DNA from: Candidatus Rifleibacteriota bacterium
GTDB lineage: Bacteria > Muiribacteriota > Ozemobacteria > Ozemobacterales > Ozemobacteraceae
DNA length: 64,000 bases
Reading direction: 5' to 3'
Assembly: GCA_024710355.1 (NCBI GenBank)
Contig: JANJUX010000007.1
Coordinates: forward strand, 1 to 64,000
Numbering within the stretch: the stretch's first letter is position 1; every line of letters begins with the position of its first letter. Below the pieces are notes generated by a model, which was given only the letters and a program-made list of their open reading frames with translations, did no database searches and was not told where the DNA came from. The translations under genes and the position numbers were made by a program. Positions 34,274-43,760 of the stretch are shown piece after piece.

Positions 34274-35988
34274 ACTCTTTCAAGTTCACTGAAATCGGTC
34301 AGGCCGCGACTGACTTTTATCAGCGCAGAATCAAACAGGGTTCGCAGACGCTTTTCCCTGATAAATTTCATGCTTTCGATAAGGCCGTTCTGGGCTACCA
34401 GATCGCGAATTTCGTCGGTAATCTGCAGAAATTCAAAAATACCGGTTCGCCCGGTATAACCCATTTTCAGACAATTTGGACAGCCCTGAGCGCTGAAGAC
34501 CTGTTCTACTGCCATTTTTCCAAACAGCGCCTTTTCCTTTTCATCAGGAGCCCGGCCTTTTTTACATTCGGGGCAGAGCTTGCGCATCAGGCGCTGCGAA
34601 AATACCAGGTTCAGACAGCTCATCAGCAGGTGGAAATCGACCCCGATGTTCTGCAATCGGCCGAGAGTTTCTGCCGAAGAGTTGGCATGTACCGTCGACA
34701 GAACCAGATGCCCGGTCATACTCGCCTGCATCGATATCTGTGCGGTCTCGGCATCGCGGATTTCGCCCACCATGATGATGTCTGGGTCGAGTCTGAGGAT
34801 GGTTCTCAAACCACGGGCAAAGGTGAGCGAGCGCTCGGGTTCGTTACGGTTGATGCGTACCTGAATCTGTTGTACACCCTGAATTCTTCGTTCAACCGGG
34901 TCTTCAATCGTGATGAATTTTAAACGCGGGTCGGCAAGTGATTCGAGAACCCCGTAGAGAGTCGTCGATTTACCACTGCCTGTCGGGCCGGCGACGAGAA
35001 TCATGCCATGTGGTGAGCGGGTGACATTTCTGATGATTTCGAGTTCATCGAACAGCATGCCGATGGTTTCGAGGCTGAGCTTTACCGATTCGGCGCCTGA
35101 AAGCAGACGAAGAACGATATTTGGGCCAAAAATGCCGGGCATGCACGCGATGCGGAATTCAACCTCGCGATCTTCACAGGTAACCTTGAAACTGCCATCC
35201 TGGGGCATGATTTTTTCGGTAATATCGAGGTGCGACATGATCATCAGTCGCGAAAAGAATCCGGCTGCCGTAGAAGTGTCAAGTTCGAGCCTGTCGACAA
35301 GCACCCCGTCAATTCTGAAGCGTATTCTTGCACCATGTTGCGTCGACTCGGCATGAACGTCGCTGGCGCCCTGGTTTACCGCGAGCAGAAGCGTCTTATT
35401 GACGAGTTCTGAGACCGAAGGGGTGTCGAGACTGATGCTGATATCATTTATTTTTTCGGCTTCACGGGGCCGGTTCTCTGATGATTTGAGGGTTGAGGCA
35501 AGTGAGTGAATGCCAGAGAAAAGGTCATCCTGCGGGCTGTCGGTTTCCGGGGCTGATGCAATCAGAAGAGCGACCCGAGATGAGGTGGTGACCTGAAAAG
35601 AGGCTTCGTAGCCAAGGGTCGTAAATAGAGGGGTGATGTTGCGAATGCGTGCGGGCTGAAAGGTTGCCAGCAGCAGACTTTTGTCGACAAGCGAAATCAC
35701 CAGAAGCTTCTCGCGGGCACAGACAGACGCCAGACGCTCGGGCAGGTCGGCGAACGGAACCGTCTCATCGGTTTCGCAGAATGGCAGGTTGTAGGCCTCT
35801 GCCAGAAGCCTGAAAAGAGTTTCTTCGGGCAGTCCGCTCTCTTTTATCAATACTGTTTCAAACGGCTGCTTTGAGTCGGTTGCCAGCTTCTTCAAGGCAG
35901 CGAGCGTTGTCTTGTCGAAAACCGATTTTTCTTCGAAAAACTGTTCAATCGGTCGCTGAAAAGCCGACCCCGAAATTAATCTTGCCAT
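34255..35988 (-). CDS. GspE/PilB type secretion/pilus assembly ATPase
   Basis: 577 residues, a complete extension ATPase. N-terminal MshEN-like domain (about 20-150), N2 domain with VNKTLLLAVNQGASDVHAES, then the P-loop GPTGSGKST starting at about residue 334, the Asp box FITIEDPVE, Walker B (LDPDIIMVGEIRD) and the His box (TGHLVLSTVHANS). The tetracysteine zinc site is present as CPEC with a later CPNC. It powers pilin polymerisation; PilT-type retraction is not encoded in the window. First gene of the minus-strand operon, divergent from the secretin. Confidence 0.96.
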   Translation of the reverse strand: MARLISGSAFQRPIEQFFEEKSVFDKTTLAALKKLATDSKQPFETVLIKESGLPEETLFRLLAEAYNLPFCETDETVPFADLPERLASVCAREKLLVISLVDKSLLLATFQPARIRNITPLFTTLGYEASFQVTTSSRVALLIASAPETDSPQDDLFSGIHSLASTLKSSENRPREAEKINDISISLDTPSVSELVNKTLLLAVNQGASDVHAESTQHGARIRFRIDGVLVDRLELDTSTAAGFFSRLMIMSHLDITEKIMPQDGSFKVTCEDREVEFRIACMPGIFGPNIVLRLLSGAESVKLSLETIGMLFDELEIIRNVTRSPHGMILVAGPTGSGKSTTLYGVLESLADPRLKFITIEDPVERRIQGVQQIQVRINRNEPERSLTFARGLRTILRLDPDIIMVGEIRDAETAQISMQASMTGHLVLSTVHANSSAETLGRLQNIGVDFHLLMSCLNLVFSQRLMRKLCPECKKGRAPDEKEKALFGKMAVEQVFSAQGCPNCLKMGYTGRTGIFEFLQITDEIRDLVAQNGLIESMKFIREKRLRTLFDSALIKVSRGLTDFSELERVCGPCL

Positions 35989-36096
35989 GGTTATCCCTGA
36001 GAATAGATGTTTATCATTTCATTATATCAATTAATCGGCAGGAGCAGGCTGATTTTAATGCTTCAGTATTAACTTAAGAATGCCGAAAATTGATGT

Positions 36097-38337
36097 GTGA
36101 AACTCTATAAACTCGACAATCGTATGCGTGGCAGTTATTCAGCAGTGCGCTTTGCTTCAGCACTTGCTGCGATCTTTGTCGTTTACTTTGCCCTTGGTCT
36201 GGGCAGTTCATTCAGTCAGAGTGATGGCAGTCGCTTTTTACGGCTTGATTTTGTGCCCGGTTCTCTTGAAGGGGGCGCTTCTGAACAACACGGGCGCTAT
36301 ATTCTTTCATTCGATGGCTCTATCAAGGCAAAAATCTGCAGAGAATCCTCGATTCCATTGTTTTATACGGATATTCTCGGCGCCCGGGTCGAAAGCAACC
36401 CCTTTTTGATGAACTTTGAACGCGGGCCCGTTAAAATGGCCCGTCTGACACAGATATCAGAAAATCCGCCGGTTTTGCGGGCAACCTTTTTTCTTAAAAG
36501 GTCATTGCTGCCAACGGTGAAATACATAAAAAATTCCATGGAAATCACATTCTCTCAGGTAGAAGAAAAAAAACTGCCCGAGAAGCGAGATTCTTATTCT
36601 CTTATTGATCCGGCAGAGAAGAAAAGGCCGGCGGTGAAAAAGCAGGTCGATAATGACGGCACCGCATTGCCGCTTCCCCAGGAAGATCCGGCCGATGAGC
36701 CGACACGGATCAAGGTCAGCAATTCTGATGCTGCGACTCTGATGCGTGAGCTTGCCCGTCAGACTGGCAAATCGATTCATTTTCGCGATCCGGTGCAGAC
36801 AAGGGTTGAGCTTGATATTTCCGCCGCTGACCCGTTTGCGGCTTTAAATCAGATTGCCGGTCGCACCGGCTATGCAGTCACGGTCGAAGATGGCGATATC
36901 TGGGTCTCGCGTCTTGAAAATCCTTTGCTGAAGATCTCAGAAAAAGATCAGGTAGAAGGTGCCGATCTCTCTAATCTTGCTCTTGGCGACGTTTTGCGTG
37001 CCCTCGGCCAGATTGCCGAGGTAAATATTGCACTCGACAAATCGCTTGAAAGCGTTAAGGAACGCAAGGTTAACATTTATTTTCAGAAGATCAGCGTGCG
37101 AAGGGCTTTTGAGACTTTAATCAAAGTTCACGATCTTTTTCTCGCTGTCGTCGACGAAAAAACACTTCTGGTAATGACTCTTGAGAATTCAAGACAGATT
37201 GAAGGCAAGGTTGTGAGAATTCTGCCACTGCAGGTGCCTTTTGAAAAGTTGAATTCAATCATCTCAGAATCTGTAAGCAGTGATATTACCGCCAGAGTTA
37301 AAACCCAGGAAGATCTTGGAAACCTGATTTTGACCGGTGACAGAGAGGCGGTTGATATTTATGAAACAGCCGCCAGAAGTCTTGAAGGCAAGATGATGAG
37401 CGCCGGTGATTCTTTCTCGCGCGAATATTTCAACCCTCTGAATACCAAGCCAGAAGACCTTATTGCTCTGATAAAAGAGAATCTTGGTGAAAAAGAGGGC
37501 GTAAAAATCACTTTTGACAAACGAACCGACATGGTTCTTGTTTCTGGCCCCTCAACCTCTGTTAACCGAGTTGTCGAGATGGCCAGAAGGCTTGATCTTG
37601 ACCCGACCCGCCAGGCATTGATTCATATCAGGCTGATCGAAATCAAACGCAAGGATATGGAATCGATGGGCATCAAGCTGCCAGACCAGCTGGCTCAGAC
37701 AAGTGATATCGCTAACTTCAGTGCTTCCAGCATTGTTATTCCGGCGAACTTTACGGCATTTCAGGATAATAATCGTATAAAAACGCTGGCAAACCCGACA
37801 TTGAGGTGTATGGACAAAGAAGAGGCCAGCATTGATATAGTTGAAAAAATCCCGATCAAGAATGCTACCACCAACTTTATTTCAACTGGCAACGCGAGCC
37901 CCTCAGTTTCTATAAGCGATAACTGGAGCGAGGCAGAGGTTGGTATCAAGCTGAACGTTCAGCCTTTTATCCATCAGGATAACGAAATTACGATGAAGGT
38001 TGACATCGATCTGACCGAACTTCTCGATATCATTGAGACCAGACCCTGGACTGCTCAGAGAAAGATTAAAACCATGGTCAGGGTGAAAGATAAAGAAACG
38101 GTAGTTATCGGTGGTCTGATTCGTAATAAAAAAACGACTACCAAACGACCTCTGCCGTTTCTCAGCAAAATACCAATTTTGCGCAAGCTTGTCAGAAAAA
38201 TTGAACATAATGCAGACACGGAAGAAAAGAGCGAAATGGTAATTCTTATCACTCCTAATGTGGTCGATTCGGCCGGCAGAAATGTTGAATTACCGCATTC
38301 TAAACCGGGTATTAAAAAAGCCGACCGAGGTAACTGA
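36097..38337 (+). CDS. Secretin (PilQ/GspD family outer-membrane channel)
   Basis: 746 residues. Signal-anchor-like stretch at about 15-45 (FASALAAIFVVYFALGLGSS), an AMIN-like beta domain (about 50-160), a Lys/Pro linker, an STN domain (SDAATLMRELARQTGKSI onward, about 210-275), NolW/secretin-N domains (about 285-500) and the pore domain with KETVVIGGLIRNKK and LPFLSKIPILRKL near the C-terminus. It forms the outer-membrane ring for pilins or substrates. The GTG at 36097 is used; an ATG nine codons on is possible and neither has a clear Shine-Dalgarno. No cognate pilotin is visible unless it is the lipoprotein elsewhere in the window. Confidence 0.93.
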   Translation: MKLYKLDNRMRGSYSAVRFASALAAIFVVYFALGLGSSFSQSDGSRFLRLDFVPGSLEGGASEQHGRYILSFDGSIKAKICRESSIPLFYTDILGARVESNPFLMNFERGPVKMARLTQISENPPVLRATFFLKRSLLPTVKYIKNSMEITFSQVEEKKLPEKRDSYSLIDPAEKKRPAVKKQVDNDGTALPLPQEDPADEPTRIKVSNSDAATLMRELARQTGKSIHFRDPVQTRVELDISAADPFAALNQIAGRTGYAVTVEDGDIWVSRLENPLLKISEKDQVEGADLSNLALGDVLRALGQIAEVNIALDKSLESVKERKVNIYFQKISVRRAFETLIKVHDLFLAVVDEKTLLVMTLENSRQIEGKVVRILPLQVPFEKLNSIISESVSSDITARVKTQEDLGNLILTGDREAVDIYETAARSLEGKMMSAGDSFSREYFNPLNTKPEDLIALIKENLGEKEGVKITFDKRTDMVLVSGPSTSVNRVVEMARRLDLDPTRQALIHIRLIEIKRKDMESMGIKLPDQLAQTSDIANFSASSIVIPANFTAFQDNNRIKTLANPTLRCMDKEEASIDIVEKIPIKNATTNFISTGNASPSVSISDNWSEAEVGIKLNVQPFIHQDNEITMKVDIDLTELLDIIETRPWTAQRKIKTMVRVKDKETVVIGGLIRNKKTTTKRPLPFLSKIPILRKLVRKIEHNADTEEKSEMVILITPNVVDSAGRNVELPHSKPGIKKADRGN

Positions 38338-38350
38338 GATAAAGAAAAGT

Positions 38351-40003
38351 ATGTTAAAGGCCAGGCGAAATCTGATTTTTCTTGCAGTGTTTGCCGTTGC
38401 CGTTATCTGGGGCTTCATCGGCGAATCGTCTGCTTTAGAGTCATCTGACCAGGCAACAAACGAATTTCTTGTTAAAGAAATGGCAAGAGTCATTAAAGTT
38501 CTCGAGCCGGTTAGGAAGCCAGAAACAAGCATACATTCATCTGATGATAGTCGGGGAACACCCGCATTTGCCAGGTCCGTTGTCGAGCGCGACCTGATCA
38601 AAAGTCTGCCAAACGGCCAATGGCAGTGGAACAAGCAGATAACCCGGGCCGAGGGGCTGTTTTACTTTGCCAGGCTGCTTGAAAAACTCAGTGACGAACT
38701 GGTTCTTTACCCGGTTCTGATAAGTGTCGAGCCTGACTTTGATGATATTCCGGCTGCTCACTGGCTTTTTGAATCGCTGAAGCTCCTGGCCGGCACCGGT
38801 TCACTCAACGGTTTTGGCACCAGGAGGCTTAATCCCGACGCCCCCATGAGTTTCACTGAAGTTAAAAGGGTTGGCAGTTCGATAGTTGAATATCTTGGTT
38901 CAAATTGTCTGCTGGTGGTTTTTGACGGTAAATCCGGGAGCATAAGGGCAAAAGGAACCACCAGACAGCTTGAAGTAAGCGGCTGGAATTATTCATTCAA
39001 CCGGAAAAACTGGTATGCGGTCGATCCGAAAGGAAATTTCATTCCGGATTTCCGCACGGCCAATGTTCAAAATATCTATTTTATGAACGAAAATTATGTT
39101 CAAACGGGGTCTTATGAGCTGCGAGAGGGTGTTGCATCGGCAGGTATGATAAAGATTCAGAAAAAATACCGTGCCGCAGAACCTTCACCGCAGAACCGGA
39201 CAGCAGCATCTGCCGACGCAAAAGAGAACCTTGTAAAGGGTAGAGAGGCGCTGCGTAACAGGCTGAAGGAACTTGGGATGCCTGAGCGCAAGATCGAACC
39301 AGTTCGGTATGACCGCAAAGATACTGCTGAAACTTTGCCTGAGATGAATCTGACAGACGCTTCTGGTCGGTCCGGCACGGCAATTGACAAAGCGTCATTT
39401 TCTGAACAGCCTGTCGGGTTGGATGCAGACAGAACAGCCCCTGAAAATACTTCTGAGATTCGCGAAGAACCCGCGGCCGATCAACGAAAAAATATTGCAA
39501 ATGAGGCTTACGAAGGGGCGATTATCGATGCAGTAACCGGAAATCCGGTCAAGGGTGCTTCGGTTTTGATCGCCACAAAACAGCTGACGACTGATGAAAA
39601 TGGCAGGTTCTCCTTTACTTCGGTTGCAGATGAAGTTCTTGACGTAACCGTGTATTCCGAGGGTTACGAAGCCCTGTCGTTGCGGCATAGAACCGGTTAT
39701 CGGAGTGGCCCTCTTAAATTGAGCCTTAGACCAGTATTGACAAATGTTTCGGGTAAAATACTTCATTCTGAATCTGCTGCCAGTCTGGGCAAAGTTCTGG
39801 TTAAAATAGGCACAAGAGCCACCAGAACAGATGCAGAAGGTAACTTTATCTTTAAGGGCGTAAAGCCTGGGTATCATCAGCTCTCATGCTTTGCCAGAGG
39901 CTTCATGGAAGCACACGAAATCATTCATGTGGGCAATGGCCCGGTCAACGATCTGGCTGTGAAGCTGCGCCCGGTATTCGACGAATACGCCTCAGGCATG
40001 TAA
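38351..40003 (+). CDS. Exported protein with SLH-like region and two carboxypeptidase-regulatory-like domains
   Basis: 550 residues; N-terminal signal/anchor at about 7-25 (LIFLAVFAVAVIWGFIG). Residues 50-190 look like S-layer homology repeats (ITRAEGLFYFARLLEKL, DDIPAAHWLFESLKLLAG, MSFTEVKRVGSSIVEYLG). The middle is charged and disordered. Residues about 400-545 hold two CarboxypepD_reg-like beta sandwiches (GAIIDAVTGNPVKGASVLI; GKVLVKIGTRATRTDAEGNF). ATG at 38351 preceded by AAAGAAAAG, 13 bases after the secretin stop, so probably one operon. It may tie the secretin to peptidoglycan or cell-wall polymer. Confidence 0.78.
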   Translation: MLKARRNLIFLAVFAVAVIWGFIGESSALESSDQATNEFLVKEMARVIKVLEPVRKPETSIHSSDDSRGTPAFARSVVERDLIKSLPNGQWQWNKQITRAEGLFYFARLLEKLSDELVLYPVLISVEPDFDDIPAAHWLFESLKLLAGTGSLNGFGTRRLNPDAPMSFTEVKRVGSSIVEYLGSNCLLVVFDGKSGSIRAKGTTRQLEVSGWNYSFNRKNWYAVDPKGNFIPDFRTANVQNIYFMNENYVQTGSYELREGVASAGMIKIQKKYRAAEPSPQNRTAASADAKENLVKGREALRNRLKELGMPERKIEPVRYDRKDTAETLPEMNLTDASGRSGTAIDKASFSEQPVGLDADRTAPENTSEIREEPAADQRKNIANEAYEGAIIDAVTGNPVKGASVLIATKQLTTDENGRFSFTSVADEVLDVTVYSEGYEALSLRHRTGYRSGPLKLSLRPVLTNVSGKILHSESAASLGKVLVKIGTRATRTDAEGNFIFKGVKPGYHQLSCFARGFMEAHEIIHVGNGPVNDLAVKLRPVFDEYASGM

Positions 40004-40052
40004 CGAATATTTCATTTCTTCAACCGCACAAAAGCGGTAACCCAGGCTGTTG

Positions 40053-40200
40053 CCGATAAAAATCGTCTTTCCGATTCTTTTGGCCGGTACCACGCCTCGG
40101 ATGCAGAACCGGGAGAATAACCAGAGAACTGTCACAATTGTCGCAATTGATGCAGTGACCGGAAGGCCCATGCCGGTGGTTATTGTTTACATCCCGGCCT
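40053..40200 (+). pseudogene. Possible remnant of a carboxypeptidase-regulatory-like domain
   Basis: A translated stretch (VAIDAVTGRPMPVVIVYI) resembles GAIIDAVTGNPVKGASVLI of the gene just upstream, and the DNA around GATGCAGTRACCGGAA is nearly identical between them. No proper start or full domain exists and the frame runs into the antisense gene. It looks like the trace of a local duplication; chance is possible. Confidence 0.3.
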
Positions 40201-41158
40201 GGAGTTCTTTGATCAGTGAGCTCAAAACCCCAAAAGCCTCGATACGGCTGGGAAAAAACGTTTCACGCGCGTAAATCAATGGTGCGGTATTTTTTATAAA
40301 AAGCTTTTCGCGCATGTGTTCTGCAAAATTACGTATGTCAAGATTGGTCATCGCTCCTTTACGGCCGGCACAGAGACGTTCGATATATGAGGTTTCGAGC
40401 GAAAGTGTTCGCATGAGGTCGCCCGTGATCCGTTTCCAGACTTCCCAGGTCATTTTTTCTTCGGGTCTGATCCTGTTGCCTGAATCAGCGCAACGCACAC
40501 CCAGAGATTTGAGAGGTGAAATTGCCGCATAAACGGGGTGATTCAGCGGGACATCAGAGAAAAATTCCGAGGTCGGAACGGTTAATGTTCCGGACAATGG
40601 CTTTTCGAAAAATGGGTTCGGAAAAATTGTCAGATCGGGCTGACTGAACGATTCCTGAAAAAAAGCTTCGAGCCTGGTTGCCTGCTCGCAGCTGATCGTG
40701 GCTTTGTCATCTGAGGTTTGGGTAAAGAGCTGGAAAAATACATTGTCCAGCTCATAGTGTGGAACTTCAAGCTTTCTGGCCAGAAACGCCCTGAAGTCGG
40801 ACCATCTGGCGGTGTTTTCGTCTGCCGGCAGGGGATTGGAAATGTACAGGGCCCCTGAGAGGCCGAACAGCAATACAAAAAGTAAAAAAATTGTGAGCTT
40901 GCGATAAGCACAGAGAAACCTGCGCAGAGAAAGCTTTTTGTGCCGTGTTACAATTGGTCTGGCAGCCTGATGGATGGTATCGGAAGAATCTGCTGCGTCA
41001 ACGGTTTCGCTTTCGAGGTGAGAAAAACGCGTAGAGCGACCGCAGCCTCCGCAGAATTTCGCAACAACAGGGTTGCTGCGTTTGCAGAAGCTGCATTTTT
41101 TTACCTGTTTAACGGTATTGATCTGAGTCCGATCCTTATGCAGCAGATTGCTTGGCAT
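40187..41158 (-). CDS. Zinc-ribbon, single-pass membrane protein with SLH-like C-terminus
   Basis: 323 residues. An N-terminal zinc ribbon (CSFCKRSNPVVAKFCGGCG, about 22-40), a basic stretch, a membrane helix at about 88-106 (LTIFLLFVLLFGLSGALYI), then a periplasmic part ending in SLH-like sequence (FFSDVPLNHPVYAAISPLKSLGV, then IRPEEKMTWEVWKRITGDLM). This topology puts the ribbon in the cytoplasm. The SLH-like half resembles the converging gene at 38351. It follows rlmE by 39 bases. No clear Shine-Dalgarno at the ATG. Function unknown. Confidence 0.72.
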   Translation of the reverse strand: MPSNLLHKDRTQINTVKQVKKCSFCKRSNPVVAKFCGGCGRSTRFSHLESETVDAADSSDTIHQAARPIVTRHKKLSLRRFLCAYRKLTIFLLFVLLFGLSGALYISNPLPADENTARWSDFRAFLARKLEVPHYELDNVFFQLFTQTSDDKATISCEQATRLEAFFQESFSQPDLTIFPNPFFEKPLSGTLTVPTSEFFSDVPLNHPVYAAISPLKSLGVRCADSGNRIRPEEKMTWEVWKRITGDLMRTLSLETSYIERLCAGRKGAMTNLDIRNFAEHMREKLFIKNTAPLIYARETFFPSRIEAFGVLSSLIKELQAGM

Positions 41159-41197
41159 AATAGATCTATCGGCAGGTTGTCGGCTTCATGCCAGAGT

Positions 41198-41812
41198 TTA
41201 CTTCGATGGCTGCGGTTTAAAATCCTGTGCCACCATAAAGATTTCGCGGCTTCGCGACAGTGAGGCTTTGGGGTTAAAAGACTTGGCAAAGCCAAAAAGC
41301 TTGCGGGTTCTTTGGAGGAGTTGCTGGTATTCGACTCCTTCAAAAACCTTGGCGACAAAATTGCCGCCTGGTCGCAGAAGTTTTTCGGCAATATCCAGAG
41401 CCAGATGAACAAGAAGTGCCGAATTTTCAGTGTCGGCATAATGCACACCGGTGGTGTCGGGAGCCATATCGCTTAAAATCAGGTCAAGGCCGTTAGGGGC
41501 CAGTTCGATGATTTTTGCCTGGTTCTCCGGGGCGCGTATATCACCCTTTATTATGGTCACGCCATCTATTGGGGCTATTTCGAGAAGATCGATGGCAATG
41601 ATTTTTGCCTTGCCATTGACTTTTCGCAGAGCATACTGGCTCCAGCTACCGGGGGCGGCGCCAAGATCGAGAATTTTCATACCTGGTTTTATCAGTCGAT
41701 ATTTCTGGTCGATTTCTTCGAGCTTGTAAGCGGCCCGCGAACGATAGTCGTCGGCCCGCGATTTCTGCAGATAGTGGTCGTTAAGGCGGTTTTTGAACCA
41801 GGCTTTGGTCAT
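41198..41812 (-). CDS. rlmE: 23S rRNA 2'-O-methyltransferase RlmE (FtsJ/RrmJ)
   Basis: 204 residues, the usual length. S-adenosylmethionine motif I is ILDLGAAPGSWSQYAL. The K-D-K-E catalytic set is present: YKLEEID, DLILSDMAPDTTG, GGNFVAKVFEG and SRSREIFMVAQDF. It methylates U2552 of the A loop in 23S rRNA. Its ATG overlaps the stop of the nucleotidase gene by one base (TGATG), so translation is coupled. Confidence 0.95.
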   Translation of the reverse strand: MTKAWFKNRLNDHYLQKSRADDYRSRAAYKLEEIDQKYRLIKPGMKILDLGAAPGSWSQYALRKVNGKAKIIAIDLLEIAPIDGVTIIKGDIRAPENQAKIIELAPNGLDLILSDMAPDTTGVHYADTENSALLVHLALDIAEKLLRPGGNFVAKVFEGVEYQQLLQRTRKLFGFAKSFNPKASLSRSREIFMVAQDFKPQPSK

Positions 41813-43464
41813 CAGTTAAGATATTCTTCTGTCAGTTTTATATTGTTGATTCTTTTTTCTGGTCGCTCATTGATGGTTTTCGTTTCTTCAATGTAGCGGA
41901 TAAGAGCATCCCGAACCAGCAGTTCCATTTTTGTCCGGCCTTTAAAATCACGCAGAAGCGTATAACCATCGCCACCTGAGGCAATGAAGTCATTCAGAGC
42001 AACTTTGTATACCTTTTCGGCCTGCAGCTCTTCACCATTGTCGGTTTCGATTTTAACAATGCGCTTCATTGGAACCTGGGAGGGATCATAGGTAATTTTC
42101 ATACCGGAAGGCAGAAGAAAGCCATAATCAGGCCCAACCACAAGCTTGAGCCCATCAGCCTTCATGTTGTAGTTGTCCATTGCAAAAGCCTTGTCTTCAG
42201 CATCGATGACTTTGGCTTCATTCGAAAGCGACCGTTCAATGAGGTCGCGAAGCTGAAAACCAGTCATTTCGACCAGTTCGATAAAGTTGTCGAAGGGCTG
42301 AACCATGAATACGTCTTCGATAGTTATTTTGCCCTTCTGAAATGGCTGTCTGACGCCACCAAAATTGATGAAGGCAAAATCGGCGCCAGAGTATTTGCGC
42401 ATGGCATCAGCTATTATCGAGCCTTCTGGCGAATCTCCACCGCTGACACCACGATACAGGCCAACTTTTGTCTCGCCAATAACTTTCTGCATCTCGATTT
42501 TGAGGTCTTTGAGATAGCTGTCTTCGATTTCTTTTATCTTCGCGTTCTCTCCGAACTTATCAAGATAAAGGGGCGTAGAAGTCAAATGAATAGTTGGTCT
42601 GGCCGGGTCTTCAATGTTGATTCTGACAACCGAGGCATGCTCACATGAGCTGCCGCTGTGGACGATAGCTGTATTGAAGGGTTCAGCCCAGGTTATTTCT
42701 TTTTTGAGGGCGTGTGTGTGCCCGCCGAGGATGAGATCGATGCCTTCGACCTGAGCCGCAAGCTTTACATCCGCGTCAAATCCGAGATGCGAGAGCAGAA
42801 TGATAAAATCGGCTCCGCCCTTGCGCAGTTTCTTGATCAGTGGCGGCAGAATCGGAGTTGGATCGGCAAAAACAACGTCTTTGACATTCTTTTCAAAGGA
42901 AATGGTCGCGGTTTCTGGCGTATCAACACCGATAACCCCGATTTTGCGGTTTTTATGGCTGAAAACGGTGTATGGCTGAGCGAAGCGCAGCAGTCTGCCA
43001 TTGGCTTTTTCGAAAACATTGCAGCAGATAACCGGAAAATCACGCTTTTCCATCTGTTCAACGAGGTTCGGGTATGAATAGTCGAATTCGTGATTGCCGA
43101 TGGTAACCGCTGCAACCCGCAGACGATTCAGCATGTCGATCATTACCGCACCTTTGGTTCTGTCGACAATCGGGGTGCCCTGAAAAAAGTCACCAGAGTC
43201 TAAATACATTATTCTGGCGTCAGCATTTTCCGGGTTGGATTTATAGCTGTCGATCAGGTTCTGCAAAACTGCATAGCCGCCCATCAATGGGCGCGGGTCA
43301 GTTTTTGCAACCGGGTCAGGGTGTGCATTTATCGCTCCGTGAACATCGCTGGTATGAAACAGTATAAATTCGGCCGCAGAAGCCGAAAACACCAGAGAAA
43401 AAAAGAAAAATACCAGCAGGCAATAAAATTTAAAGCCTCTGGCGTTCAGATGCTGTCTAACCAT
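41812..43464 (-). CDS. UshA-like exported 5'-nucleotidase / metallophosphatase
   Basis: 550 residues with a signal peptide at about 10-31 (FYCLLVFFFFSLVFSASA). The metallophosphatase domain carries HTSDVHG, DSGDFFQGTP, GNHEFDYS, LSHLGFDADV and GGHTH. The C-terminal nucleotide-binding domain has GSIIADAMRKYSGADFAFIN, GGVRQP and FMVQPFDNF. It hydrolyses nucleotides or UDP-sugars in the periplasm. AAGGAG at correct spacing supports the ATG at 43464. Transcribed with rlmE downstream. A Cys pair (ICCNV) may give redox sensitivity. Confidence 0.93.
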   Translation of the reverse strand: MVRQHLNARGFKFYCLLVFFFFSLVFSASAAEFILFHTSDVHGAINAHPDPVAKTDPRPLMGGYAVLQNLIDSYKSNPENADARIMYLDSGDFFQGTPIVDRTKGAVMIDMLNRLRVAAVTIGNHEFDYSYPNLVEQMEKRDFPVICCNVFEKANGRLLRFAQPYTVFSHKNRKIGVIGVDTPETATISFEKNVKDVVFADPTPILPPLIKKLRKGGADFIILLSHLGFDADVKLAAQVEGIDLILGGHTHALKKEITWAEPFNTAIVHSGSSCEHASVVRINIEDPARPTIHLTSTPLYLDKFGENAKIKEIEDSYLKDLKIEMQKVIGETKVGLYRGVSGGDSPEGSIIADAMRKYSGADFAFINFGGVRQPFQKGKITIEDVFMVQPFDNFIELVEMTGFQLRDLIERSLSNEAKVIDAEDKAFAMDNYNMKADGLKLVVGPDYGFLLPSGMKITYDPSQVPMKRIVKIETDNGEELQAEKVYKVALNDFIASGGDGYTLLRDFKGRTKMELLVRDALIRYIEETKTINERPEKRINNIKLTEEYLN

Positions 43465-43502
43465 TCCAAGCTCCTTGTGTGGGAAAACGCCGTTTCCTTG
43501 TT

Positions 43503-43760
43503 TTATTTCGTTTTGATTTCGTGTTCTTCGATTACCAGTTCAATCTGTCTCTTGTTGAGCGAAATGAACCCGGCATGGATTACGTGACTGGTGCGCAGGT
43601 CTGTGATTATTGCATCTGTGATTGGCAGAAAATCGCGTGACTGGCTTTCGGTGTTGAGAATGTCAGAAAGTCTGCTGTTTTCTATAAGATGCAGGTTGCC
43701 CTGAATTTTATGCTGAGGAGTGAAAATTACCACTTTCAGCTGATCTTTTCGTGCCTTCAT
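43503..43760 (-). CDS. Small conserved beta-rich protein, unknown function
   Basis: 85 residues: LKVVIFTPQHKIQGNLHLIEN, SDILN, FLPITDAIITDLRTSHVIHAGFISLNKRQIELV. The pattern is a small barrel-like fold with an RLSDILN turn, as in proteins that bind near pilus or chemotaxis genes, but I cannot assign a family with certainty. GGAGG lies seven bases before its ATG, which overlaps the radical SAM-thioesterase stop by four bases (ATGA). Followed by the nucleotidase gene after 38 bases. Confidence 0.68.
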   Translation of the reverse strand: MKARKDQLKVVIFTPQHKIQGNLHLIENSRLSDILNTESQSRDFLPITDAIITDLRTSHVIHAGFISLNKRQIELVIEEHEIKTK

